64,000 nucleotides of DNA from Torreya grandis (taxonomy: Eukaryota > Streptophyta > Pinopsida > Cupressales > Taxaceae): NCBI GenBank assembly GCA_037957365.1, contig JARHVA010008356.1:166501-230500 (forward strand), read 5' to 3'. The translations under genes and the position numbers were made by a program. The notes beneath the pieces are model-generated. The model was not told the origin of the DNA, did not search any database, and was given only the letters and a program-made list of their open reading frames with translations. Positions 40,090 through 52,013 of this stretch are shown piece by piece (the stretch's first letter is position 1; each line of letters opens with the position of its first letter).

Positions 40090-41499
40090 ATAAATTCTAA
40101 TTCAATAGGATTTTGGGTCAAAGTGATGCAGAGGGATCTCCAATGTTGAATATCATGATTTAGATATAAAATTCACCAATCTAGTGTGAGGACAAGGCCT
40201 TGTCAAATGAGTGTTGAAGGTTTTAATTCATAGAGAGAAGATAAGAAATAAAGACCATTGGTAGTTTTTGTTGATTCTATTTAAGAATGATATCTTTATA
40301 TCAGATATTTTCTCTCTTAATGAGAGTTCCCAATTAATATAAACCCCCCAAAAAATAAAAAAACTCAAGGTGAAGGTAAAAAATATATATAATTTTGGAT
40401 AACACTTTGTTTAATAAATGTCTAGATGGTACTTGTTTTAGATGTGAAAACAAAATAAAATAAAATAAAATTTTGGAAGATTTTCATGAAAAGGAATGTT
40501 GAGGATATTTTTCATTTTTATTTATAGCCTTAAAAATTCTAAAAGATTATTATTAATATCCAATGTTCAAATGTGCTCAAGAATGTGTATAAAAATATGA
40601 GGCTTGTTAATACTTTATTGGTCAACCCAAACTCTCAGCACTACCCCTTTATCTTATGGTCATCAAAAATCCATTTTATCAATGGGGATTATATTTAATT
40701 AGGATTATGAATCCAAATTACACTATAGGAAACACCCATATTTTAAAAACAACTAATTATTTCACTAAGTGGGTGGAGGTTATTCCAGTAATATCTACCA
40801 CTTTTGAGGTTTGTAATTTCATAAAAGATAATATATTGGTTAGGTTTGGATTTCATTAGAAAATTTTCATGGACAATACTTCCAACTTATCCTCAGATAA
40901 ACTAAGTGGTTTTTTCTATGAATATGTAAATTTGATTGCACATTTATTTGATTATTATCCTTAGGGTAAGGTCAAATAGAATATAGTAGTACTAATATAA
41001 CTATCATTATTAGTAGCATGGCTAACAAAAATAAAATAAATTGGCACATTAAGACATAAATTAGGATTTCTCCTTTTGATCTACTCTATGGTATATATGT
41101 AATGATACTTATATATTTGTAGTTTTTAGCCTTTAATTTATCTTGAGCTATTAAAGATGGTAATTTAAAAGATGCAGTGGAAAAAATATCATGTATTTAG
41201 CCAAAATATAAAAATATTGAGTCATAATGATTGATACAATTATAACACATCAAGGAAAATTCAAAGAGTTGTTTAATAAAAAATTATGATAATGATATTT
41301 TTAATTAGGAGATATAGTCCTAATTTGGGATAAAATAAAATAACCTCAAAGAATTAATGGGAATATTGACTCCTTATGGATGGGAACTTTCAAGATATAA
41401 CATTTTTATGGTGATAATATATACTACCTAGCATATAGGGATGGAACTCATCTCTCATTAGAATATAATGGTAAGTACCTAAAACACTATAAAGAGTGA
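40090..41499 (+). pseudogene. Gypsy-2 integrase remnant
   Basis: The open stretch 40656-40859 reads NPFYQWGLYLIRIMNP and TTNYFTKWVEVIPVISTTFE, the catalytic core start, with the first Asp of T-D-Y-F-T-K-W changed to Asn. IKDNILVRFGFH and IFMDNTSNLS follow (second acidic site, D retained). The end, NGKYLKHYKE at 41470-41499, resembles the usual N-G-x-x-L-K-x-Y polyprotein terminus. RNase H C-terminal traces occur just upstream. Confidence 0.78.
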
Positions 41500-41809
41500 A
41501 AGTAAGATGTCACATACCATTCCTCATAGGTGATTTATGTGTTTCCATTTATTTCATTTGTTTCCATTTTAGTTTTGTGTTTCCTTTTCTATTGTGTGTT
41601 TCTAGTTATGTTGTGTATTTCCATTTATTTTATGTGTTTCCTTTAATTATGTTCCTTTATATAGTTATGGTTTTTTCTACCTTTCTCTTTCCTTCCATCC
41701 TTATTTTGACTATGTATCCCAATGGATAAGGAAATAATATATGCAACCAAAATTATGGGTTTTCACCTTATGTCCTCTTATAAATACATGCCCCTAACTT
41801 AAGCCAATT
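41500..41809. other. Gypsy-2 3' untranslated region with GTGTTTCC repeats
   Basis: Between 41537 and 41655 the phrase gtgtttccatttatt or close variants recurs about six times at irregular spacing. No coding content. Confidence 0.5.
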
Positions 41810-42085
41810 ATTGTTCCTTAAAAATATTTTGAGACCAATTTAACCTAAGTCTAAAACAACTATATGTGTAAGAAATTTTGTGTTTGATTAAAATAAGTTT
41901 GAAATTTTTGAAAAATGAAAAAAATACTAATTTTCTAAGAAGACATGTGAGGCAAATTTTCATGTCCCATGTGACTAAAGTGTCAAGCCTCCCTAACCCT
42001 AGGGCCACATGGAATGTGGAAAAAAATATATCTTAGATGCATGGACATACATCTCACACCTTTTTGGATGGCCCAAACATATCTA
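41810..42085 (+). repeat. LTR-like repeat, possible 3' LTR start of Gypsy-2
   Basis: Matches 27055-27330 in direct orientation. It stands after the end of pol, where a 3' LTR is expected. The match fades after cttagatgca (42040) and no clear end is seen. Confidence 0.4.
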
Positions 42086-42654
42086 TAGATGTTGTGTTGG
42101 CCCTATAAATCTATGAAGTACCATACCAGCATGCACTTGTGTGCTTCAGACAAGTTTTATGTCACTAATCAAGAAATCTGCATAATCCAAACCATACAAA
42201 TTACATGTGCACATTAGACAAAATTTCTAGAAAAGTATATGCTAACTATTAGAACGATGCTGATCTGTGCTACTTGAAAGAGTGGTAGGACCTAGGGAAA
42301 ATTATCCATGTGGACCCAATAATAGTAGAGGAGATTATAGGGTGTTGATGCCTAAATGTGTACCATAGGTTCCTAGAGTGTTTAAGAAACACTTCTCATT
42401 TTATAATTACCAATAAGTCAATGCATGAGTTACAAGTTTTGATAATATTGTTATCTATTGGTAGAATAGATATAGAACAAGTGACTATTTCACAATATTT
42501 ATATTAGTTGGTAGTTGGGAGCCATCGTGGCTAAGTAGTAGATCTATGTAAAATAAGTAATATACTATACTAATAATTGTGAATTATGAATAATAACTAA
42601 TCTAATAATAATCTATAATGTATATTTACAATGACCATTAAACTAAGATGATCT
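42086..42654. other. AT-rich junction DNA
   Basis: No features recognised. It separates Gypsy-2 (plus) from the truncated end of Gypsy-3 (minus). Confidence 0.4.
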
Positions 42655-43340
42655 GGTTTTTTTAAAAAAAAGCAAAAGGAGGGGTAGGGAAGAAAGAAAG
42701 ATGTTGATCTTGTTTCAAACATTATGATAAAGTTAAGATTTACTCTTTCATAAAATAAGATATAAGGTTAATGACCAATTAATTATTGTGAGTGATCCTA
42801 TCAACCCATGAGTCAATCTTCAATTTTGTATGCCATAATATTTGATTTTCATCTATTATTCTTTTGATGATTTGAATCAGGTTCTTTTTAGTGGACTTAG
42901 CTAGTCCATTTGCCTATGGATATTAATTTGATGAAGATGTTAGATAAATACCTTGATCAAGATCCCATTCACATACCTTTTCACTACTAAATTCTAAAGC
43001 ATTGTCTGATATTATAGAGGAAGATGCTCCAAAATAGGTGAGTAGACTTTCATAGAACTCAAGCACAGAGTTCTTAGTTACCTCTTTCAAAGGCACTACC
43101 TCCACCCACCTAGTGAAATAATCCATATCTATCAATACCCACTTATGAATATCACACTATATGGAGGATATATTATACCAATAAATTCCAAACCCCATTT
43201 CATGAAAGGCTACTCAACTTGAATAGGCCTCAGTGGCATAGTAACCAGTCTCTATTTTCCTATAAACATTTTACACTTTGCATACTTCCTAACACATGTA
43301 TGTGTATACCTAAATAAATAAGGATAAAATTAATTAGATA
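42655..43340 (-). pseudogene. Gypsy-3 integrase, truncated
   Basis: The open part 43135-42923 reads MIDMDYFTRWVEVVPLKEVT with the first catalytic Asp kept (D-Y-F-T-R-W), then SSSIISDNALEFSSE with the second. Further on, AKSTKKNLIQIIKRIIDENQ lies in the region of the third acidic residue, where A-E-S-T is read as AKST, so the catalytic Glu is lost. The C-terminal part is missing at the deletion point. Confidence 0.8.
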
Positions 43341-43789
43341 TAATTATTTTTTTAGCTGTGGTCTTGGCTAAAAAATGGTCTCCAGAAGGACTATCATGAA
43401 ATTGTTCAAAAAGCTTGTCAAATTGATTAGTTTCAACACACCTTAAGAACATACCTCCAATTTCCATTTTGAAAAGCACTCCATCAATTAGAATGTATGG
43501 TACTTATTTTATCCTAAAATTTCTTCTCTTTAATTCATACAATCCCATTGGACATTCTCTTATTTGAAGGAATCTAGCAATGTCTTGTGTCCATCTCGAT
43601 GGAGAAGTAGTTTCAACTTCTTGTTGGGTGTCTTAAAGTGTCAAAACCATATCTTTTTGTTCTTTCACATCTTCTAAAATATGTTCACACAATCCTTTAT
43701 GTCAAAATATATTTGTGACTTTTACTTAAATATCATATTCCATGTACTTAGTGATCCATCCAGCTCTCTTTTCACTTAAGTCTCTATTG

Positions 43790-44110
43790 AGGATGAAATA
43801 CTTCACACTAAGATGAGCTACCATTACTATAATCTTGTTATTTAAAACCAAATGTATAATTTTTTTAAAAATATATTATAATATAAATTACCTGATTTTA
43901 AACAAAATAATAGCTATCCTCATATTCTTCCAAATATTGACTGAAAAAACCAAAGGGTTGCTCCAAACCTTCACTATTCTCTTGTATAAGCATTGCTGAA
44001 ATTTTACTAAATGTAGAAAAAAACATACATAAATAAATTCTTACTAAAATCTGGATTAAAAAAATTAGGTTCTTGGATAATTTATTTTTTAATGGATTCA
44101 AAACATCTCT
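43790..44110 (-). pseudogene. Gypsy-3 RT-associated RNase H remnant
   Basis: The open stretch 44101-43898 reads MNPLKNKLSKNLIFLIQIL and, after a decayed F-x-L-x-T-F-A-S block, LIQENSEGLEQPFGFFSQYL, the typical L-x-Q-x-N-x-x-G-x-E-x-P-I-A-F-x-S-R block of Ty3/gypsy RNase H. Then EEYEDSYYFV. It directly follows RT, as is normal. Confidence 0.75.
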
Positions 44111-44199
44111 TCACCTATTTACTCCAAGTAAATTATTGATGTTTCTTTAGCATTTAAGTGAGTGGCCTTACCAATTCTATAAATCTAGGAATTAATCTT

Positions 44200-44900
44200 C
44201 TAATGAAATTGATCTTACCTAAGAAGCTTTGTAATCCTTTCTTATGTTTTGTAAATGATAGATAAAGGATTGGTTATATTCTCTCTAGATCAATATAAAT
44301 GCCATATGTGGACACTATATGCCCAAGAAGTCTCCACTCATGCACTGAAAAGATACACTTTGTTAGATTCAAAGAAACTCCAAATTTTTCTACATCTATC
44401 AAAAATAAATCTCAAGTGTGTTAGATGATCATTAAGATCCTTTGAAAATATAGTAATTTAATCAATATGAACTAAGACCATTTTTCTCAAAATACCATGA
44501 AAGGAAACATCTATTTCCCTTTGAAAAGTGTCTCCAACATTAAAGAGCCCAAAAGGCATCTTTTGGTAGCTATAAGTACCCTATTTGGTTGTGAAAGTTG
44601 TTTTATACCAATCTTGCTCTTTCACCAATATTTTTTTATAACCTAAGTAACTATCTTGTAAGGATAATCTCTATAAACCTGATACTCTCTACAAAATTTA
44701 ATCCATGTAAGAGGATAGTGGTCTTTTAGTGACACTTTATTCAAATCTCTAAAATCTACACATAGTTTTACCTCTTCACTCTTCTTTCTCACTGGTACAA
44801 GGTTTGCTACCCATGTTGAGTGCCTAATAAGAAATATCATACTTGAATTTATTAGCTTGGTAAGTTCCTTTCTCATGAGGATTTCAACCTTGGGATTGAT
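44200..44900 (-). pseudogene. Gypsy-3 reverse transcriptase
   Basis: 44876-44643 reads RKELTKLINSSMIFLIRHST then WVANLVPVRKKSEEVKLCVD and FRDLNKVSLKDHYPL, a clear Ty3/gypsy RT start. Downstream, FGLCNVGDTFQREIDVSFHG and an MVLVHIDQITIF block (the Y-L-D-D site degraded to HIDQ) and LTKCIFSVHEWRLLGHIVS are seen. Frameshift near 44640. Confidence 0.85.
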
Positions 44901-45439
44901 TGGTCTTTGCTTGTCTTATTGGCTTTGCATCATGTTCAAGTTCAATAGTATATTATGTTAACCTGGGATCAAAACATTTCAAATCATGGTATTCCAAATC
45001 AAATAAATCCATGAACTCCTTACATAATTAAATGAAATATAGCCTCTCAATATTAGGTTTCACTTTACCCCAATTGAGTTACTTACCTTTAACTATGTGA
45101 ACTTTCTCATAATGTTCTTCCTTGGAAAAGATGCTTACCTTGTCCTTTCTAACATGATCATATTAATTAAAAATTCTTTCCAAGGTTACTAAAACTTTAG
45201 TCATCTTGTTTGATCTCAATTTCACAATTTTATCTTCATATTCAAATTGAAATTTATTTTGATTCTTTGAGAAAAATTCTACCTCATTCTATAAGAAACA
45301 AGTTATCTATTTATCACTATCAAAGACTTTCTAACTTACCTCATTTTTTAGAACTAAAGACCTAAATAAAACTTTGATTTGGGTCTGATATTTATTTTCC
45401 TTGAGCTTATCCACTATATAACATTGTGCTTCTATGGAT

Positions 45440-45830
45440 ACAAGTCTATCTACATGTTGATTGGCTCCTCTAAGAATGGAGTGGAAATCAAATGTTAGGA
45501 AATATTTTATGAGCTCCTAAAATCTATGTTTATAGGCCTTTAGGAGAGGGTTCTTTATTGTACTTAAATATCTGAATTGTTGCACTACCAACTCACTATC
45601 ACCTTTCACATATAAAATCTTAATACCTCTCTTTCTATCCCACTAAAGGCCATGAATAAGAGCTTTATACTCTATTGTATTTGATTTATAGCTAAACTAA
45701 AATCTAATTAAAGAATAGTACCTTTTATTTTGAGGTGAAACCAACATTAAAATATAACCACTCCCATTATTTGATCTAGATCCATCAAAGAACATATTCC
45801 ACAATCCTTCTTGATCCTACTTTGAGCTGG
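45440..45830 (-). pseudogene. Additional RNase H placed between protease and RT
   Basis: Reads LWNMFFDGSRSNNGSGYILM at its start, then NTIEYKALIHGL, KILYVKGDSELVVQQF and ANQHVDRLVS. These are the D, E, D and D motifs of an RNase HI fold of the kind with F-D-G-x-x-x-x-N/G-x-G-x-G-x-V, seen as a second RNase H in some plant gypsy elements; all four acidic residues stand. Two stops interrupt it (at the R-F/F-S and L/W-D sites). In Tat-lineage elements the extra RNase H comes after RT-RH; here it comes before RT. Its role may be to reinforce or specialise removal of RNA during cDNA synthesis (inference). Confidence 0.8.
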
Positions 45831-45989
45831 TGAGACTAGGTAATGAGTTAGCTTCTTCATGTATGCAATAAACACCAAAACTAGCTTCTTCATACCTATG
45901 GTTATCAACATCCCACTCATCTAATAATATATCATATATGACTTCAAGTGGCTTAGAAGGTTCCTAATCAATAGTATCCTCATCTTCTT

Positions 45990-46284
45990 CTAAAATATTT
46001 CAATTCATATTAGACATATTTGGCATATATGGTTCAAGCTGAAATCTAGAAATAGGCTCAGATGTTATAGTGACTTTGGTTCCATATCTAGTCCTAAAAA
46101 CCATGTATGACCAATATAAATAAATTTAACCTCATATTTTAGAAATAAAATCTCTAGATAGGCAAAGTGCAAAATATGGAGGTAAATCAACAACAACTAT
46201 ATCTTGTGTAATGGTGAAATTTGGACAAGTAGCAAGTAAAATATTAAGATTTTTTAGGATGCCCATGGTCTCAGTAGGAGAACC
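45990..46284 (-). pseudogene. Gypsy-3 protease, C-terminal half
   Basis: Starts at the target duplication and reads SPTETMGILKNLNILLATCP, then NFTITQDIVVVDLPPYFALC and LSRDFISKI. These are the C-terminal blocks of Ty3/gypsy protease. The frame is open here. The N-terminal half lies at 49954-50240, beyond the foldback insertion. Confidence 0.85.
46280..46284. repeat. Foldback target-site duplication, left (GAACC)
   Basis: Same five bases as 49954-49958. Retaining a single copy restores an uninterrupted protease reading frame across the insertion site. Confidence 0.8.
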
Positions 46285-47655
46285 TATTGTCTCCAAATCT
46301 CTCACCTTATAATAGAGTGTTCAATCCTATTCTATATTTGGGTAATGTTAGAACATTTCCAAGCATGTGGGTATACCTATAGAGGAAATAAACCTCTAGA
46401 TTTAAAGGAGCTAGCTCTCTAAATGTATCTCTACAAAAAACCTCTTTATAAACTAGTTTGATTTAAAGTAAAAGAGTTATAAATTGCTCAAAAATAAACC
46501 TACTCTAGGATTGGTGATGTACCAAGATTATCTTCCACATGAATGTCATTTTCTAATGCATAATATAGAAACATGCATAGACCATTTTCAATCTCTAAGG
46601 GGTTCTAACACAAGTATTTTAGTATAGAGGTGATATGTGTAAAATGACACAAGGAAAATGAACTAAAAGGAAAATTCCACATTACAATAATGGTTATACA
46701 CCTAAAATAATTTAACACACTTGAGCACACTCTATATGATCTATTAGACTAAGAAATTTTGCTCAAGCATGAAGGATAAAGGACAAAAGGATGGAAAATC
46801 ATCACTTACTATCACTATACATCTCTTACAAACTTATAAAATTATCCAAAAACTTGAAATAAATAGACTTGTACTAATGCTCAAAGGAAAAATGTAACAT
46901 CAATCTAGTAGGGCTTCACCATACACTATGTGGTTTTTGTTACACTAGCTAAAGGGTTGTATTTGTAATAGAAAGGAAGTGAGAGGAGGAGGCCTTTGGT
47001 GATAGAAAGAGTAATCAATCTATTAGGAGTTTCCATACTCATATGTAACCATCTTTGCAAATTATTTTCATTTGGCCTATTTTATTGATCCATATCACCA
47101 TAAGTGGTTACATAGCTAGCTTACTCTCTCAAAGATGATTTCCCAATTGTTGCACTAATAGAAATAAGATATTTTTTATTTGATTTATGGCGTAAATTAG
47201 TTATGAAAATGAGAGTCCACTTGTTGTAGATTTATCATGATGCTAATAGTTTCTCATTAGCTTGTTAAGGTGTGCAATGGCATAGGGAAGAGTCACTTTC
47301 ATTATGTTGTCCTTAAAGAGGCATCGCTTGGAGTCTACATGACTAATTTCATAGAATTTATCAAACTTTTAGCCCCAACTTGACCTTAGTCAAATGTTAA
47401 AACCCATTGGGGCTCCTCAACCTTTTGTTACTTTGATTGGCCATCAAAAAATGACTTAGATCATGATCTGATCAAGGGTGAGATGATCCCTCTAGATTTG
47501 CTTAGGACACACTGTTTAAATGCCAATGGCTAGCTCATCACCTTAAATTTGACATCCATATAAAAATCATTCTACTGGGACCTTTCCTTTGAGGTATTTT
47601 CCTTGGACCTTTGTTTCATCATTTTCCCTAAACAATTTTCCCGTGGATTCTTTTC
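46285..47655 (+). repeat. Foldback left arm
   Basis: About 1371 bp, roughly 80 to 85 percent like the right arm by eye. The match runs unbroken to aattttcccgtggattctt near 47655. Confidence 0.85.
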
Positions 47656-48587
47656 TCCAAAAGAAACAACTCTTTGATCCCTTTCCTAAACTAGTTTTTT
47701 GATAGACCTACCCTTCAGGACTTTGAAACTTTCCATTTGAAAGGCTCAAACATGCCCTTCGGCAATATTAAAATGTCCCTTTAGAAAACTTGAACTAGAC
47801 ACTTTACCAAGAAAAGACTCTTCAGATAATTTGTAAGCGTCCCTTTCAGATGTTGCAAAGGACCTTTCAGACATTTTAAGAGAGTACCAATTCCTTTAAA
47901 AAAATGTAAGAGCCAATTATTTTGGAAATATTGTTTTAGAAAAAAAATCAAAAATAATTCCTTTGAAAACATGCAAAGGACCAATAACTAAGAAAAGATC
48001 CTTCGACAAAATTGAAAACGTCCCTTTAGAAATATTACAAAAGACACTTTCATGAGAAAAAGACCCTTCAGAAAGATTAGTTTAGACAAAATGTTTGAAA
48101 TAATTCCTTCAAAAAATTTAGAAAGTACCCTCTAGGAAACTTGAACTTGACCAATTCTTTGGAAGAACAAACCCTTTGAAAAATTTGCAAAGGACACTTT
48201 TCCTTCAGGACTTTGAAAAGTGCCCTTCAGAAAGCTTGAAATAACCTTTCAGACATTTTGCAAAGGACACTTCCATGAGAAAAATACCCTTTAGAAATAT
48301 TTAAGTGACCCTTCATAAATATTTAAATGGAAAAATTCCTTCAAAATTTTTGTTTTAGACAAAAAGTTCAAAATAATTCCTTTGAGACTTAATACAAAAA
48401 TTGAAACAAAACCTTACCAAAAGAAATAACACTTGAGCAAAAAGATTGAAATAACACTTTCAAAAATATTGAAAAAAATATTCCAAAGGAAATAACACTT
48501 GACACTTTTTTATATGGAGATAAACCAATTAAGAATGTTGCACTTAGCCAAAATGAAAGATGCAAAATTGAGTGTGAAAATTGGCTA
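47656..48587. repeat. Foldback loop of short degenerate repeats
   Basis: Built of units around ccctttcagaaatattgaaa and gcaaaggacactttc, repeated more than twenty times at uneven spacing of about 30-50 bp. Variants start cccttcag, cctttcag, cctttgag or ccttcaaa. No ORF of significance. Confidence 0.75.
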
Positions 48588-49953
48588 AGATTCTTGGAGG
48601 AAAATTATTTGGGGAAAATGTTGAAGCAAAAGTCTGAGGAAAATACCCCAAAAGAAAGGTACCAATAGAATGATGGTTATATGGATATCAGCTTCAAGGC
48701 GAGGAGCTATCCATTATCATTTAAATGGTGGGTCCCAATTATATTAGAGGGTTGATCTCACCATTGAACATATCATGATCTAAGTTATTTTGTGATGGCC
48801 AATCAAAGGAACAAAAGGATGAGGAGCGCCAATGGGTTTAAACATTCAACTAAGGTCAATTTGGGACCAAAATTATGATAAATTCCCTAAAAAAAAGCAT
48901 GTAGACTCTGAGTGGTGCCTCTCCAAGGCTGAGAAAATGAAAGTGACTCTTTTCTATGTCATTGCACACCTTTGTAAGTTGGTGAGAAGTTGTTAGCATC
49001 AGGAGAAATATACAAGTGGACTCTCATTTGTATAACTAATTGATGCCTTTACTCAGCTCAAAAATATCTTCTTTTATATAGTGAACCATTAGGGAATCAT
49101 ATTTGAGAGAGAAAGCTAGCTGTGTAACCACTTGTGGTGACATGGATCAATCGAATGGCCCAAATGAGCATCATTTGTAAAGATGGTTGTAGCTGAAGAT
49201 GGAGACTCCTAATATATTTATTCCTCTTTATATCACAAAATGCCTCATCCTCTCACTTCTTTTTTACTATAAATACATCCCTTGGGATAGTGTAAAAATA
49301 ACCACATAGTGTATGATGAATCCTTGTTAGATTGATGTTATGTTGTACCTTTGAGCATTATTATAAGTCTATTTATTTCAAGTTTATGGATAAATTTATA
49401 CATGTGTATGAGATGTATAGTGATAGTAAGTGATGATTTTCTATCCTTCTATCATTTATCCTTCATGCCTAAGCAATATTTCTTATTCTAACATGCCATA
49501 TAAAGTGTGTTCAAGTGTGTTAAATTATTGTAAGTGCATACTTGTTTTTGAAATGTTCAAAGTTTGCCATTTAGTTCATTTTCCTTGTGTCATTTTACAT
49601 ATCTCACCTATATACTAAAATACTTGTGTTAGAACCCCATAGAGATTGAAAATGGTCTATGCATTTTGCTATGTTGTGCATTAGAATATGACATTCACAT
49701 GGAATATAATCATGGTGCATCACCAATCCTAGAGTAGGTTTCCTTTTGATCAAATTTTAACTCTTTTCTTTAAAATAAATCTAGTTTAGATAGAGGTTAT
49801 TTTTTAGAGATATATTCAGGAAGCTAGCCCCTTTAAATCTAGAGGTTCATTTCCTCTATAGGTATACCCACATGTCTATAAATGTTCCAATGTTGCCCAA
49901 ATCTAGAAGAGGGTTGAACACTCTCTTCTAGGGTGAAAGATTTGGAGAGAATA
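48588..49953 (-). repeat. Foldback right arm
   Basis: About 1366 bp, the inverted partner of 46285-47655. A TATA-like actataaatacatccc lies at 49268-49283. Confidence 0.85.
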
Positions 49954-49958
49954 GAACC
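49954..49958. repeat. Foldback target-site duplication, right (GAACC)
   Basis: Matches 46280-46284. One more base (A on the left of each copy) is also shared, so a 6-bp duplication is possible. Confidence 0.8.
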
Positions 49959-50240
49959 ATCCAAATGTAACACTCCTTTTTCATGAGGTTCATACTTGAG
50001 TCTTAGTTTGTTGTCTATAGATTTAGGCATGATATAAGTACTATGTTCAATATCAATCATACAATTATTGACATGGAAATATCCTATGACAAATAAAAGA
50101 TAGAATGGAAGAGGCTTAGTCACCTTAGGAGCTTGATGATCAATAACTAGATTAGAATTGGTTATAACACCACTTACACTTTCCTTTTTGGGTGGTCTAT
50201 TAGAGATATTGATCTTTAAAATATCCTCTTGCAAATACTC
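49954..50240 (-). pseudogene. Gypsy-3 protease, N-terminal half
   Basis: Open frame reading PLPFYLLFVIGYFHVNNCMI, then DIEHSTYIMPKSIDNKLRLK and VLHLDGS. The block MIDIEHSTYIMP is the active-site region M-I-D-S-G-A-S-x-x-x-M-P with the D-S-G now DIE, so it is inactive. It ends at LDGS where the foldback element begins. Confidence 0.85.
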
Positions 50241-51954
50241 CTTTTATCTTGGGATTAGTAGTGTATCCCACATAGAAATTGATACTAAAATTTTCTTAAT
50301 ATGGTCCACAATACTAAGTGGAGAAGTGGTTGTCCTTTTAAATCTTGAACTTGTTTATTTGATGTCATTTGAGGTAGCTCATGAGTGGTGGTCTTTTGTG
50401 ATGGATGAGAAAGAAAAGGAACTACCATATCAGCACCTGAAACTCCACCAATTGCCATTTTATTAGATCTAGTGTGTGATGAAAATAAATTATCAACTTT
50501 AGAGAAATTTTGACTTTTATTTGCAGCTATATACTCAAAAGAATTCTCACCTTCCTAGAAGATTACAAATGTAGTTTCAGTAAGTGAATTACCACTACCT
50601 TCAACTTGTTGATTTGATACTTTTATTTAAGTGAATGAAGGAATGTTTCAATGTGGTAGAGAGGCTTCCTTATTCTAATAAGGTGGTTGGATTTCATATG
50701 AAGGAGGAACTAAACTCTATTGCATATAATACTAATGTGAGCTCTCCCTAGTTAGATCCATTTCCATGTTATTTTCTTGATCCCATTGAGTGTTCCATTG
50801 TCCTTCTTGAACATAATTTCTTTGATTTGGTATTGTATCTCTAGAATTTCTTGAAGCATTGGGATTGTATTTCCTTAACTAATAATTATGTCCTTGTCCT
50901 TTCTAATTTGACTGATAGGATGGCCTATTATGCTAATAATTTAAATTAGTATTTTGATATGACTTGTATGGTGGAGTTTGTTGTCTTTCAATTACAACCA
51001 ACTTGATGTTGAGTCTTATGAAGACTCTATATCTTCCCCAATATATTATTTTGATCACCTTTTATCTGATAAAACTTTGTTGAATATGGAATTGGAGCAA
51101 TAGTGGGAGCAGGAGGATGGATCTCTAGAAAGAGAGGCATTAGTGGCCTTAGAGACAACTTGCCTACTTGTATAAGGCAAATTTCAGCCTTTATTTCTAC
51201 TTCAAAAGATTTAGGTAGAGTTTTCCCTCAAATGGATTGAATCATCATAGCCACGTCTAAATTGAGAGCCTTCAATAGTACATAAAAACATAGTTGGGTT
51301 TAGGCTTGATCACTATAATAATTTTATCCCAAGTCTTCTGGAAACTATAATTAAAATCCACTATGAATTCATGATTGAATCTCTTGATTATTGTAAGATG
51401 ATCCACTAGTGAAGTATGATCACTTTTGTCTTCAAATTGCTTACACAGGACCTCTCCAAATTCATCCTAGATATTTATTGATATAGGAGTCAATATTTTG
51501 TATCACTGAAGTGTTTTCCCTTTGAAATAAGTTGCTAAAAAAACCTCTTTGCTACATTTTCATAAGTGACATGATGCACTAAAAAAAGGTTAGTAATATT
51601 TTCAATATGTTCTATAGGACTAACTAGATTTCCTCCTATAAAATAAGGAAGAGCCTTTAGAGAAAAAGGTGGAATACTATCCCATTGAGTAAGATTCAGA
51701 GGACTACTACCATTGAATGGCATAAAGGCTTATATTCTAGGAACATCCATCTAAGGTATGAGATTTATAAACATTCTTGGTTGAACAATATTTGCTTGAA
51801 GAGGATGACTTTATTCAATAATAGGGATAACAAGAGGTGTATGATTAGGTTTTGACTGAGAGGCTTTCTTCTTCTTTGCTAATTGGAAAGATAGCTTAGA
51901 GAAATCTATCTCTTTCTCTTTTGTATAGGATCTTGTGAAAACTCTTGGGGGCAT
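50241..51954 (-). pseudogene. Gypsy-3 gag
   Basis: Likely start ATG 51954-51952 (MPPRVFTRSYTKEKEIDFSK), 60 bp from the LTR. The capsid region, best in 51723-51535, reads MPFNGSSPLNLTQWDSIPPF, LPYFIGGNLVSPIEHIENIT and NLFLVHHVTYENVAKRF, then LKWYRI-like and an EFGEVLCKQFED block, as in Ty3/gypsy gag. A Gln/Asn/Tyr-rich tail (about 50960-50740) follows. No clear CCHC knuckle is visible. A few stops break the frame. Gag would build the virus-like particle in the cytoplasm. Confidence 0.8.
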
Positions 51955-52013
51955 CAAAATTATGAAAATATGAAAATTATTCACTTTGTGTGAAGAAGTG
52001 GTTCCATCGAATG

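Larger units (their letters stand above)
33870..41499 (+). mobile_element. Gypsy-2: decayed Ty3/gypsy LTR retrotransposon
   Basis: Gag, protease, RT and integrase remains follow each other on the plus strand. The element may extend from the LTR-like repeat at 27053 to the one at 41810, with the copia element nested near its 5' side. All domains have stops. Confidence 0.75.
46285..49953. mobile_element. Foldback DNA element with 1.37-kb inverted arms
   Basis: 46285-47655 and 48588-49953 are inverted copies of each other. Examples: tattgtctccaaatctctcac at the left end versus the reverse complement tattctctccaaatctttcac at the right end; agtggttacatagctagctt (47103) against the reverse of 49110-49140; gagagtccacttgt (47210) against the reverse of 49019-49033. 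The central 0.93 kb is made of short degenerate repeats. Flanks are GAACC on both sides. No transposase frame is seen. Plant foldback elements have long inverted ends with repeats and are non-autonomous, often linked to Mutator-like families; a 5-bp rather than 9-bp duplication leaves the superfamily open. Confidence 0.85.

Noticed and set aside
49430..49618. 62-codon plus-strand ORF in the foldback right arm
   Set aside because: Not open in the matching left arm, so not a conserved protein.
50158..50466. 102-codon plus-strand ORF
   Set aside because: Antisense of Gypsy-3 protease and gag.
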